From: JAWKSY01 sp041402125
GTDB taxonomy: Bacteria; Planctomycetota; GCA-002687715; DRQF01
DNA length: 64,000 bases
NCBI GenBank assembly: GCA_041402125.1
Contig: JAWKSY010000001.1
Location: forward strand, 186,001 to 250,000
Direction: 5' to 3'
Shown: positions 26,756-36,057 of the stretch, one piece after another
Position numbering within the stretch: position 1 is the first letter of the stretch
How the letters are laid out: each line of letters starts with the position of its first letter
Translations under genes and position numbers: made by a program
Notes under the pieces: generated by a model
Seen by the model: the letters and a program-made list of their open reading frames with translations, nothing else
Told to the model about the DNA's origin: nothing
The model's database searches: none

Positions 26756-28663
26756 TCAGTTGGAGCCGTTCCCCGCGAACGTCCGGTAGCCGGCGAATTC
26801 GAGAAAGATCGGGAACTCCGGGTTCGGCGCGAAGGTCGGCTCGAAGACGATCGTCGCGCGACCGTTCATGCCGAGCGTCAGCAAGTCCTGGCCGAAGCTG
26901 AACTCCTCGAAGATCGGGTAGACCGAGCTCGAGAGGACGTCGTTGCCGCGGAGGAACCCACCGCCGCTGAGGTCCGACGGGCCGACGGTCGACGGGATCG
27001 TCGCGAAGTTGCCGCGGGAGAGGCCGACGAGACCGTTCGACTCGTTGAGCGAGTCGTAGTGGAACTCGATCGTCCCGTCCTGATAGAGGACGACGGAGAA
27101 GCTGTTGCCGTTGGCCGACTGCGAGAAGCCCGAGACGTGCTCCCAGGAGATCGTGACCGAGCGCGGATCGGTGGGGAAGATGCCGCCGACGGCGTTCGTC
27201 CGCCAGCGGATCGCACCGTTGTCGACGGTCGGGTTGAAGTCGTCCCAGTAAGGCGCGATGCGCGGCTGGTCGAAGAAGAGCTCGGTCACGCTCGGCGAGA
27301 AGTCGGTGTCTCCGCTGCCGAAGGTGATGTTGCCGTTCGAGTTGACGTAGCACTCGGTGTAGTACTGGCCGTAGAACTGGAAGCCGCTGCCGCCGTTCAG
27401 ACCCGTCAGGTCGATCACGCCGAAGTCGTCGTCCGAGAGCGTGCTTCCGCCCGAGTCGAGGACGTCCATCGTCCCGAGGGGGATCCGGAGGCCGTCATCG
27501 ATGACGATGCGGGTCGCGGCCGAGAGGCGGAGGTTGATCGGCGGGTTGCTCGGGTCGAGCATCACCGCCTGCATCGCGAAGGACCCGTCGAGGACGACCT
27601 CGGGGACCGTGATGTCGAGGAACTTCGGACCGGCTCCGATGGTGCCCAGCAGGATGTCCGTCGGACCCGAGGGGCTGATGCCGTCGAAGGCGACGCCGAT
27701 CGGGTCGGACTGGACGAGGTTGAGCTCGCCGATGGCGGTCTGGGTCGCGTCGCGCTTGAAGGTGCCGTAGAGCAGCGCGAACGGCGTCGGTCCGGGATCG
27801 GAGGCGAAGGCGAGCGTCGCGTTCTGGCCCGGGGACAGCTTCATCTCGTAGGGCGCGAGATCGACGAGATCTCCCTCGGCGCGACTCCCGTTCTGGTAGC
27901 CGCCGAGCGTCAGATCGCCGAGAACGCGGAAGGACGCGGCCTGGGTGTTCGCCCCGCCGGTCCGGACGGTGAAGTTGTCGACGAGGGCGACCGAGTCGTT
28001 CTCGTCGTCGCCGCCGTTGCCGACGGAGATGTCGAGACGCAGGAGCTGCCCGGACGCGGTCAGGCTGCTGATGTCGCACTGGGCGCGCTTGAAGCCCGAC
28101 GGCGCGGGCTCCAGCCGGATCGTGTTCGTCCCGATCACGACGATGCCGCCGACGTTCACCGAGCGCACGAGGGCGAGCTCGCCGCCGTCCGCGCCGGGAA
28201 CGCCGTTGTAGGACGGGAAGCCGGCCGAGCTGCCGTTGTCGCAGAAGACGACGTTCTTCACCAGGTTGCCGGTGTTGAGGTCGATGATGTCGATCGACAG
28301 GAAGTCGTTGTTCGCGCCGTCGAGCTCGTTCTCGCGCATGATGAAGGTCCAGTCGATGCCGACGATGCAGTTCGACCCCGCGGGACGGGTGAAGATCTGC
28401 GAGAGCTTGGACACCTGACCGAAGCCGGTGCCGCCGGAGTGCGGACCGTGGCCCGCGACGGCGGCATTGCTCTGGTAGGCGCTGATCTGCGCGTACTGGG
28501 CGCCCTCGCTCGGGAAGAGGAGCTGGGCGGCGGAACTCACGCTGACCGCGGCCGCGGGCGTCGCGGTCCATCCGGTGAGTCCGTTCTCGAAACTCGGGTT
28601 GTTCTGGGCCGCCGCGGCGGCCGTCAGCGCGAGGATCGCGCCGAGGGTGACGATGGATCTCAT
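26756..28663 (-). CDS. Secreted protein with nidogen-like domain
   Basis: A 635-residue exported protein. The signal peptide ends in TAAAAAQ. The mature N-terminus (NNPSFENGLTGWTATP) is typical of carbohydrate-binding-like or choice-of-anchor modules (residues about 20-220), followed by a middle beta domain. A nidogen-like extracellular domain fills about residues 440-600: APYWDDFNPTVDNGAIRW, SVTISWEHVSGF, FSVVLYQDGTIEFHYDSL. No LPxTG, PEP-CTERM or other anchor is seen; it ends in TFAGNGSN. Start ATG 28663 has GAGAGG 8 bases upstream. It probably functions at the cell surface or in the matrix. Confidence 0.8.
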   Translation of the reverse strand: MRSIVTLGAILALTAAAAAQNNPSFENGLTGWTATPAAAVSVSSAAQLLFPSEGAQYAQISAYQSNAAVAGHGPHSGGTGFGQVSKLSQIFTRPAGSNCIVGIDWTFIMRENELDGANNDFLSIDIIDLNTGNLVKNVVFCDNGSSAGFPSYNGVPGADGGELALVRSVNVGGIVVIGTNTIRLEPAPSGFKRAQCDISSLTASGQLLRLDISVGNGGDDENDSVALVDNFTVRTGGANTQAASFRVLGDLTLGGYQNGSRAEGDLVDLAPYEMKLSPGQNATLAFASDPGPTPFALLYGTFKRDATQTAIGELNLVQSDPIGVAFDGISPSGPTDILLGTIGAGPKFLDITVPEVVLDGSFAMQAVMLDPSNPPINLRLSAATRIVIDDGLRIPLGTMDVLDSGGSTLSDDDFGVIDLTGLNGGSGFQFYGQYYTECYVNSNGNITFGSGDTDFSPSVTELFFDQPRIAPYWDDFNPTVDNGAIRWRTNAVGGIFPTDPRSVTISWEHVSGFSQSANGNSFSVVLYQDGTIEFHYDSLNESNGLVGLSRGNFATIPSTVGPSDLSGGGFLRGNDVLSSSVYPIFEEFSFGQDLLTLGMNGRATIVFEPTFAPNPEFPIFLEFAGYRTFAGNGSN

Positions 28664-28793
28664 GTCGGGTCCTCTCAAAGGGGGGTTCCGGGGCGTAAAG
28701 CCCGCTGTGAGGCGGGTCCACGGGGGGAACTCCCTTCCCTGGGGATCCGTGACGGAGAAATCTCGGAGCGGCGCGCGGAGGGAGGAGACCGGA

Positions 28794-28902
28794 GATGCAC
28801 ATACGGTGCCAGGCACCCGATGTGCATCCCCTCGATCCCGTTCCGTCCTCGAGGCGTCGTTCGGAGGGATGCACATCGGGTGCCTGGCACCGTATGTGCA
28901 TC
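28794..28902. repeat. Inverted-repeat element, copy 2 (REP/REPIN-like)
   Basis: Two perfect 37-bp inverted arms (28794-28830 and 28866-28902) with a 35-bp spacer. Each arm is a nested palindrome: ATGCACAT, then GGTGCCAGGCACC as core, then ATGTGCAT. The arms share the core and the ATGTGCAT edge with the element at 4429-4542 (GGTGCCAGTCACC), while spacers differ. It sits between the 3' end of recR and the promoter region of the nidogen-domain gene. The rest of the 28664-28926 gap holds no other feature I can support. Confidence 0.85.
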
Positions 28903-28926
28903 GGACTCGGGGGAGGGACGGCGGGA

Positions 28927-29529
28927 TCAGGAGCGGCCGCGGAAGGCGTCGCGGAGGATCTCGACGTTGGCGAACTCGATGCTGCCGCCGGAGGGGATGC
29001 CGCGCGCGAGGCGCGTGACGGTGACGGGACGCGAGGCCAGTTCCTGCGCGACGACGAGGGCGGTGGTGTCGCCCTCGGCGTCGGGGTTCGTGGCGACGAT
29101 CACCTCCTTGACGCGCTCCTTCTCCTCGCCGTCGAGGCGGGCGAGCAGCGCGCCGAGCGTCGTGTCCTGCGGCCCCTCGCCCCGGTTCGGGGCGACGCGC
29201 CCGAGGAGCACGTGGTAGAGACCGTCGTAGGCGCCGGTCTTCTCGATGGCGACGAGGTCTCGCACCTGCTCGACGACGCAGATGCGGCTGCGATCGCGCG
29301 AGGAGGAGCGGCAGATCCGGCAGAGGTCGGCGTCGGCGATGTTGGAGCAGACGCGGCAGGCCTTCAGGCTCTCCTTCACGTCGCGGATGGCGCGCGCGAG
29401 GCGCATCGCCTCCTCGCGGTCGACCTTCAGCAGGTGATAGGCGAGTCGTTCGGCCGTGCGCGCGCCCACGCCGGGGAGCCGCTCGAGCTCCGCGGCGAGC
29501 CGAGCGAGGGGCTCGGCGAGTTCCTTCAT
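28927..29529 (-). CDS. recR: Recombination mediator RecR
   Basis: A 200-residue protein of the RecFOR pathway that loads RecA on gapped DNA. It has an N-terminal helix-hairpin-helix (LERLPGVGARTAERLAYHLL), a C4 zinc finger (C58, C61, C70, C73; CRVCSNIADADLCRIC), a Toprim domain (VIVATNPDAEGDTTA) and the C-terminal TRLARGIPSGGSIEFAN. Length and all blocks are normal. ATG 29529 overlaps the stop of the nucleoid protein gene by 4 bp. It is the last gene of dnaX-ybaB-recR. Confidence 0.96.
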   Translation of the reverse strand: MKELAEPLARLAAELERLPGVGARTAERLAYHLLKVDREEAMRLARAIRDVKESLKACRVCSNIADADLCRICRSSSRDRSRICVVEQVRDLVAIEKTGAYDGLYHVLLGRVAPNRGEGPQDTTLGALLARLDGEEKERVKEVIVATNPDAEGDTTALVVAQELASRPVTVTRLARGIPSGGSIEFANVEILRDAFRGRS

Positions 29530-29858
29530 CCGAACATGTTCCCCAGCCCGCCGAGGCCCATGCCGCCGCCGATGCGGTTCATCTCCTCGTTGTGGAGCTC
29601 GGTCGCCTTCTCGAGGCCCTTGTTGACCGCGATCATCACGAGGTCCTCGAGCTCGGAGAGATCGTCGGTGTCGACCGCGTCGGGGTCGATCTTGATGCCC
29701 ACGACCTCGGAGGAGCCGTTGACGAAGGCCGTGACGAGACCGTCGCCCGCGACGCCCTCCACGACGCACTCCTTGAGCTTCTCCTGCGCCTTCGTCATCT
29801 CGTCCTTCATCTTGCGCTGAAGGTTGAGGATCTCGCCGGGATCAAACCCCTTGGCCAT
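29526..29858 (-). CDS. ybaB: YbaB/EbfC family nucleoid-associated protein
   Basis: A 110-residue DNA-binding protein: ILNLQRKMKDEMTKAQEKL helix, then VEGVAGDGLVTAFVNGSSEVVGIKIDP, LEDLVMIAVNKGLEKA and a Gly/Met-rich tail (GGGMGLGGLGNMFG). It has the normal length and its conserved place between dnaX and recR. Start ATG 29858 (MAKGFDPG) lies inside the end of dnaX, with a 17-bp overlap. Confidence 0.93.
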   Translation of the reverse strand: MAKGFDPGEILNLQRKMKDEMTKAQEKLKECVVEGVAGDGLVTAFVNGSSEVVGIKIDPDAVDTDDLSELEDLVMIAVNKGLEKATELHNEEMNRIGGGMGLGGLGNMFG

Positions 29859-31674
29859 CTTCGAACTCCACACTGGTGATGCCGCCGTCGAAGTGCTGGA
29901 TGAACTTCTGGACGGCCGGGTCCTCATGAACGTTCTTCTTCGTCACCGCGCCGGGCTCCGGCGCCGCGCCCTCGACGATGCGGGCGCCGAGCGTCACGCC
30001 CAGCACGCGCCCCGTCGCCTCGCCGAAGGCGCGATCGAAGGCCGAGGAGCCGAGCTGATCGAGCACGAAGCTCCGGCCGGCGGGGACCTCGAGCTCGACG
30101 CGGCCGTCGGCGATCGCGAGCGGTCGGGCCTGGTCGAGCGAGACCGACATCGGTCGCGAGTGCCCGGCCACGATCGCCACCAGCGCCTTCCAGCTCTCGC
30201 GCAGGGTGGCGATGTCGCAGCTCGGGGCGGCGGGCGCCGGGGGCTCGGCCCGCGGGGTCGGCGCGGCCGCGGGCGGCTCGACGTGAGGCGCGACGGGCGG
30301 CTCCGCGGCCCGGGGCGGCGGCGCGGGTTCGGGATCGCGCGGCGCGGGCGCGCGCGGGGCCGGACGGGGCGGGGCCTCGGCGAGGGCGGCGGCCGGACCC
30401 GAGTCGGACGCCTCGGCCCGGGGCCCGCCGGCGCGACGGGCACCGGAGTCCGGCGGCTGCCAGCGCGGCGTCTCCCGTCGGGGCGGGGCGGCCGGCGCCG
30501 CGCTCGGAGCCTCGGGGGCGCGACGCGGGCCGGGATCCGCCGGGGGCGGCGGCGCGGCGCCGTCGAGACGGGCCAGGAGGTCCTCCACGGGCAGCATCGC
30601 GCTCGAGCGCGCGACCTTGATGCAGGCCATCTCGAGCATGACGCGCTCGTGGCCGTTGCGCTTCATGTCGCCCGAGGCATTCAGGAGGACGCGGAGCGCG
30701 TAGAGCGCGCGATCGAGGTTCATCGCCCCCGCGTGCCGATCGAGTCGCTCGCGCCGCGGTCCGCCTTCGTGCCGCTCCGGCGCGGCGAGATAGACCATCA
30801 TCTCGCGCACGATGCCGGTCAGGGCGTCGAGCAGGTCGTGCGGATCGAATCCGCCCCAGAAGGCCCCGTCGAGCTCGGCCACGAGATCCGCGAGGCGCCC
30901 CTCGACCATCGCCGAGAAGACGGCCGAGACCCGCTCCTGCGGCAGCATGCCGATGGCGGCCTCGAGATCGGAGAGCCTCACCTGGGGCCCGGCGTAGGAG
31001 ACGACCTGGTCCAGCGCCGAGACGCTGTCGCGGAGCCCGCCCTCGGAGCGCGTGGCGAGGGCCCGGAGCGCCGCGTCCTCGGCCTCGATGCCCTCCCGGG
31101 CGCAGATGTCGCGAAGGCGCTCGACGATGTCCTCGACCGAGATGCGCCGGAACTCGTGGCGCTGGCAGCGCGAGAGGATGGTGTCGGGCAGGTCGTTCGG
31201 GTCGGTGGTGGCGAAGATGAACTTGACGTGCGGCGGCGGCTCCTCGAGGACCTTCAACAGCGCGTTGAAGGCCGGCACGGTGAGCATGTGCACCTCGTCG
31301 ATGATGTAGATCTTGTAGCGCGAGCGCGACGGCACGTAGCCGGCGTTGTCGCGGATGCCGCGCACGTCGTCGATGCCGCGGTTCGAGGCGCCGTCGATCT
31401 CGATGACGTCCAGGTCCTCGCCGACGGAGATCGCGCGGCAGATCTCGCAGACGTTGCAGGGCTCGCCCTCGCGCGCGTCGGGGCAGTTGAGCGCCTTCGC
31501 CAGGATCCGCGCCGACGAGGTCTTGCCGACGCCGCGGCTCCCGCAGAACAGGTAGGCGTTCGCGACGCGCCCCGAACTGACCGCGCGCTGGAGCGTCTCG
31601 GCCACGGTGCGCTGTCCGACCAGGTCGGCGAAGGTCTTGGGGCGATACTTGAGGGTGAGGACTTCGTAGCTCAT
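29842..31674 (-). CDS. dnaX: DNA polymerase III subunit gamma/tau
   Basis: A 610-residue clamp-loader ATPase. Domain I-II: YRPKTFADLVGQ, Walker A GSRGVGKT at 45-52, zinc ligands in CPDAREGEPCNVCEIC, DExH-type box YIIDEVHML, sensor 1 ATTDPNDLPDTILSRCQ. Domain III follows to about residue 365. Residues about 370-480 are a Pro/Ala-rich linker, and the C-terminal domain (about 480-600) would bind the polymerase alpha subunit as tau. No obvious A-run frameshift site for making gamma is seen. It lies immediately downstream of the SRP RNA gene, an order also known in Bacillus (scr-dnaX-yaaK-recR). Confidence 0.96.
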   Translation of the reverse strand: MSYEVLTLKYRPKTFADLVGQRTVAETLQRAVSSGRVANAYLFCGSRGVGKTSSARILAKALNCPDAREGEPCNVCEICRAISVGEDLDVIEIDGASNRGIDDVRGIRDNAGYVPSRSRYKIYIIDEVHMLTVPAFNALLKVLEEPPPHVKFIFATTDPNDLPDTILSRCQRHEFRRISVEDIVERLRDICAREGIEAEDAALRALATRSEGGLRDSVSALDQVVSYAGPQVRLSDLEAAIGMLPQERVSAVFSAMVEGRLADLVAELDGAFWGGFDPHDLLDALTGIVREMMVYLAAPERHEGGPRRERLDRHAGAMNLDRALYALRVLLNASGDMKRNGHERVMLEMACIKVARSSAMLPVEDLLARLDGAAPPPPADPGPRRAPEAPSAAPAAPPRRETPRWQPPDSGARRAGGPRAEASDSGPAAALAEAPPRPAPRAPAPRDPEPAPPPRAAEPPVAPHVEPPAAAPTPRAEPPAPAAPSCDIATLRESWKALVAIVAGHSRPMSVSLDQARPLAIADGRVELEVPAGRSFVLDQLGSSAFDRAFGEATGRVLGVTLGARIVEGAAPEPGAVTKKNVHEDPAVQKFIQHFDGGITSVEFEDGQGV

Positions 31675-31730
31675 CGCGTCGCAGGCCTCGGGATTCGTGG
31701 GGGCGACGCGGGCGCGCCGGAGGAGTCCCG

Positions 31731-31736
31731 ATTATA
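31731..31736 (-). promoter_or_regulatory. Possible -10 element upstream of dnaX
   Basis: A perfect TATAAT on the minus strand, 57 bases before the dnaX ATG and just after the SRP RNA 3' hairpin. No matching -35 hexamer is seen 16-18 bases upstream, so it may be weak or coincidental. Confidence 0.35.
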
Positions 31737-31756
31737 GGGCTCGCCCCGACGTCCGC

Positions 31757-31902
31757 GGGGCCAGCGCTCGGGAACCCGGACCGTGCTGATCACGGCACAC
31801 GAGCAGCATCGCGTAGGGCTGCTCCAATCAAGGCCTGACCCGGTTGGCGCGTGCTCGTTGCGTGGGCGCGGTCCAGGTACCGGAGCGCTGGCTTCCTCGC
31901 GG
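31757..31902 (-). ncRNA. ffs: Signal recognition particle RNA (4.5S-like)
   Basis: The minus strand carries the SRP domain-IV signature: CCGGGTCAGG, ten loop-closing bases, then AGCAGCCC (about 31815-31845), where the M domain of Ffh binds. The flanks pair into one long hairpin: GCCAGCGCTC (31883-31892) with GAGCGCTGGC (31760-31769), TGGACCG with CGGTCCG, and ACGAGCA with TGCTCGT. This gives an RNA of about 145 bases, slightly longer than E. coli 4.5S. The apical loop reads CCTTGATTGG instead of the usual GGAA-closed loop. A CCCCG/CGGGG hairpin just past the 3' end may terminate it. It lies immediately upstream of dnaX. Ends are approximate. Confidence 0.82.
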
Positions 31903-31908
31903 AGAGGC

Positions 31909-31936
31909 ACTGTATTCCGACCGACCGGGCGCACAA
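31909..31936 (-). promoter_or_regulatory. Probable promoter of the SRP RNA
   Basis: On the minus strand TTGTGC (31931-31936), 16 bases, TACAGT (31909-31914); the start point would fall near 31902, just ahead of the SRP RNA stem. Between here and the kinase start at 32170 I see no other feature apart from an isolated TTGACA on the minus strand near 31990. Confidence 0.5.
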
Positions 31937-32169
31937 GGCCGCCGCCCTCCCCTCCGGCCCCGGATCGGGCCTCGGTCAAGCTCCTGTCAACGAAATGTAA
32001 CGGCGCGGAATCTTCGAGAAATTCCGGCAATGCGCGGTCCGGACCGGCGTCTTCGGAGTCAGAGGCGGAGAAAAGTCGACGACGGCGGAGCCCTCGAGGC
32101 CCGGCCCCGTAGGCCTTTCGGCGAGCGGCAGGCCGGCCCCCGGCGGGGTCGGACGAGAGAGGACGAGAG

Positions 32170-33654
<1,485 letters not shown>

Positions 33655-33673
33655 GACCGGGCCGCGCTGACGC

Positions 33674-34522
33674 TCACCCCGGCCAGATCCGCCACCGTCG
33701 CGGCGCGAGCTCGCGCTGGAGGCGCCCCGCGTCCCGCGGCGCCCGCCGCGGATCCGGGTGGAGCGCGCGATCGAGCGCGCGGCGACGCCGCGGCGACCCC
33801 GCGTCGGCGCCGACCTCGCGCAGGAGGCGCGCGATCGCCCGGACGTCCTCGAGCGCCGAGGCCCCGTCGGGTCGCGGCTCTCCGGCCCCCAGGAGGACGG
33901 CGCGCCCGTCGGGCTCGATCATGACGCGTTCCGGGCGCAGATCGCCGTGGACCAACCCCTCGGCGTGAAGCCGGGCGAGGCCGGCCACGAGATCGAGCAG
34001 GGCCGAGCGGACGCGCTCGGGATCGTCGATGCGATCGAGCGACCGCCCCTCGACCGGGGGCATCGCGACCCAGAAGACGCCGTTGACCGCCCCCGCCCCG
34101 AGCAGCGGCAGGACGCCGGGAATCTCGAGGCGGATCGCCCGGGCGGCGCGGCGCAAGGCGCGCTCCTCCTCCTTCAGCGAATCGAATCGGATGCGCCCGA
34201 GGCGCTTCAGGACGACGCTGCGACCGCTGCGCGCGCACCGTCCCTGGAAGAGGTCGGCGTCTCTTCCGGGGAGCGGCGCCTCGAGGCGGAAGCCCCCGAG
34301 CGGCGGTCCGGGGTCCCGGGTGACCGTGGTAGGATCGAGGAGTTCCGCGAGCTCGCGGGCGACGAGTTCCTCGTGCCCCGGAAACTCGCGCTGGTAGTCC
34401 GCGATGCCGCGGGGGCGTCCGGAAAGGCGGTCCTCCTCGACCCGCGCGAGGAGCGCGACGACGATCTCGAGGCGACGACCGCGGTCGTCCGCTCCGCTCC
34501 CCTCCTCCTCGACATGACGCAA
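33674..34522 (-). CDS. Degenerate protein kinase (probable pseudokinase)
   Basis: A 282-residue kinase-fold protein. The N-terminus (RPRGIADYQREFPGHEELVARELAELL) is the helical segment typical of this organism's kinases. The ATP lysine is kept (VVLKRL), but the glycine loop is lost (LEAPLPGRDADLF). The catalytic loop reads HGDLRPERV instead of HRDLKPxN, and DFG is replaced by LLGAGEP. Without the metal-binding Asp and Asn it is unlikely to phosphorylate normally and may act as a scaffold or regulator. The best start is TTG 34522, which has AAGGAG 8 bases upstream. This overlaps the divergent ECF sigma start (ATG 34514) by 9 bp, so either start may be wrong. Confidence 0.7.
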   Translation of the reverse strand: MRHVEEEGSGADDRGRRLEIVVALLARVEEDRLSGRPRGIADYQREFPGHEELVARELAELLDPTTVTRDPGPPLGGFRLEAPLPGRDADLFQGRCARSGRSVVLKRLGRIRFDSLKEEERALRRAARAIRLEIPGVLPLLGAGAVNGVFWVAMPPVEGRSLDRIDDPERVRSALLDLVAGLARLHAEGLVHGDLRPERVMIEPDGRAVLLGAGEPRPDGASALEDVRAIARLLREVGADAGSPRRRRALDRALHPDPRRAPRDAGRLQRELAPRRWRIWPG

Positions 34523-35125
34523 GACGCCGACTCCTTCGCCGCTCAGACCAGCCTGCACCTGCGCCGCGCCCGCTCCGGCGACGACCGCAGCCTGGAGTGG
34601 ATCGTCGAGCGATTCTCCCCGCTCGTCCTCCTCCAGATCAAGCAGCGCTTCTCGCCCCGCGTCGCCGCGCTCGACGAGGCCGAGGATCTGGCGCAGGAGG
34701 TCTGGGCGCGGGTCCTGCCCGGTCTGTCCGGGCTCCCGGCCACCGAGGACGGCCGCTTCACGCCGGTCCTGGTCCGGCGCCTCAAGAACGAGGGGCTCGA
34801 GGCGCTCCGGCGCCGGTTCCGCTCCCGCCTCGCGCCGATCCGCTCGACCGAGGGGTTGGACGAGCTCGCGCCGGATGCCGCCTCGCGGGAGACGGTCCGC
34901 CGCGCCCTGGGTCGCGAGTCGGTGCGGGAGGTCCTGGACTTCATCGCCGCGAGCTTCTCGGACGAGGAGCGCGAGCTCCTGACCGGCCGTCTGATCGAGC
35001 GGCGCCCCTACGCCGACCTCGCGACCGAGACGGGGATTCCCGAAGCCACGCTCCGCAAGCGCTGCGAGCGGGTCCTCGCCCGCCTGCGCGAGCGGTTCGC
35101 GGCCGCGATCTTCGACGAGCTCTGA
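34514..35125 (+). CDS. ECF-type RNA polymerase sigma factor
   Basis: A 203-residue sigma factor with region 2 (SLEWIVERFSPLVLLQIKQRF, DEAEDLAQEVWARVLPGL, LKNEGLEALRRRFRSR) and region 4 (FSDEERELLTGRLIERRPYADLATETGIPEATLRKRCERVLARL). It is divergent from, and overlapping at the 5' end with, the pseudokinase gene, which suggests a shared regulatory unit. The stop codon TGA coincides with the left edge of the 162-bp tandem repeat. Start ATG 34514 has no clear SD. Confidence 0.85.
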   Translation: MTQDADSFAAQTSLHLRRARSGDDRSLEWIVERFSPLVLLQIKQRFSPRVAALDEAEDLAQEVWARVLPGLSGLPATEDGRFTPVLVRRLKNEGLEALRRRFRSRLAPIRSTEGLDELAPDAASRETVRRALGRESVREVLDFIAASFSDEERELLTGRLIERRPYADLATETGIPEATLRKRCERVLARLRERFAAAIFDEL

Positions 35126-35286
35126 GAGTCTGTGAAGATATCCCCGCTGGCTTCGACCGGCGGCAACGGTGCCGGGCTTCGTCATGCCTCCTCGCCGTAT
35201 CTTTCCCTTGATACGCCTCGTCGGCCTTCCTCGCCCGACTCCGTTTCGCGCGGTCTCGGGCCGACGCGGGGATAATCACAGACTCT
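35125..35286. repeat. 162-bp repeat with terminal inverted ends, unit A
   Basis: The first of two tandem copies. It begins AGAGTCTGTGA...ATCCCCGC and ends GCGGGGATAATCACAGACTCT, so the ends are inverted repeats of about 20 bp (imperfect on the left). TCTGA borders each copy, like a target duplication or the outer edge of the ends. It has no coding potential of its own. It abuts the stop codon of the ECF sigma gene. Confidence 0.85.
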
Positions 35287-35287
35287 G

Positions 35288-35449
35288 AGAGTCTGTGATT
35301 ATCCCCGCTGGCTTCGACCGGCGGCAACGGTGCCGGGCTTCGTCATGCCTCCTCGCCGTATCTTTCCATTGATATGCCTCGTCGGCCTTCCTCGCCCGAC
35401 TCCGTTTCGCGCGGTCTCGGGCCGACGCGGGGATGAATTCGCAGACTCT
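35288..35449. repeat. 162-bp repeat with terminal inverted ends, unit B
   Basis: The second copy, separated from unit A by one base (G35287). The interiors differ at only two positions (a C/A and a C/T change near the middle), and each copy has its own variant end. The junction forms a perfect 43-base palindrome (21-bp arms, 35266-35286 and 35288-35308). Between here and the tRNA terminator (35450-35632) I see nothing. The layout resembles a small non-autonomous element or a duplicated intergenic cassette next to a tRNA gene. Confidence 0.85.
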
Positions 35450-35632
35450 GACCCGGGCGGGCCATTTCGCGTCACGAATCGCCAGGTCTCCCCCATGGAG
35501 GAGGTGACGGACCGGAGGGCTCGTCGCGGGGCCGCCTCACGGCCTCGCGTCGGGTCTCTCGACCCCGCCGCTCCAGAAGGACCGCCGGGTCCCCGCTCCC
35601 GGCGGGGGGCGGAGTGCCGGTCTCGAAAAGTC

Positions 35633-35666
35633 GAAGGGCCGGAGACGCTCGCGTCTCCGGCCCTTC
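35633..35666 (-). terminator. Intrinsic terminator of tRNA-Arg
   Basis: A perfect 15-bp stem (35633-35647 with 35652-35666) with loop CTCG. On the minus strand it lies 9 bases past the tRNA 3' end and is followed by GACTTTTCG. Confidence 0.75.
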
Positions 35667-35675
35667 GCATCGCAG

Positions 35676-35749
35676 TACACCCGCCAGGATTCGAACCTGG
35701 AACCGCCTGGTTCGTAGCCAGGTACTCTATCCAGTTGAGCTACGGGTGC
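35676..35749 (-). tRNA. tRNA-Arg (anticodon ACG)
   Basis: A 74-base cloverleaf on the minus strand: acceptor GCACCCG with CGGGTGT (first pair G-U), D stem GCTC/GAGT, anticodon stem CCTGG/CCAGG around loop CTACGAA (anticodon ACG, read as ICG after deamination), T stem CCAGG/CCTGG around TTCGAAT, discriminator A. The 3' CCA is not encoded. It has its own promoter and terminator. Confidence 0.95.
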
Positions 35750-35761
35750 TTGACGGGGGGC

Positions 35762-35789
35762 ATTCTAAGCGCGGTCGGGGTCGGCTCAA
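35762..35789 (-). promoter_or_regulatory. Promoter of tRNA-Arg
   Basis: On the minus strand TTGAGC (35784-35789), 16 bases, TAGAAT (35762-35767); the start would be about 7 bases before the mature tRNA 5' end. The remaining stretch to the next gene (35790-36057) shows nothing I can support. Confidence 0.65.
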
Positions 35790-36057
35790 GGCCCCACGCC
35801 GTCCGATCGACGATTCTTCGCCTCCGACGCCACGAGGCTCCGGAGGTCCCGGTCGGATCGGCGCCAAGACGGCGCCGGAGCGTCGAATTCCCTCCCGCCG
35901 GACGGGCGAAAGCAACGCCTCTTTCGCCTATCATCGCCGTCCGCGGCCCCCGCCCTCCCCCGAGGACCGGCGGCGCCGAGTCGGCGAACGCGAACGAGAC
36001 CCCGCCGGGACCGACCCCGGGGGGCCCGAGTCTCCCCCTGAGGGCATCCGGCGGTCG

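Noticed and set aside
35125..35449. Could the two 162-bp repeats be a CRISPR array or insertion sequence?
   Set aside because: Only two long, directly abutting units without spacers, and no transposase frame inside.
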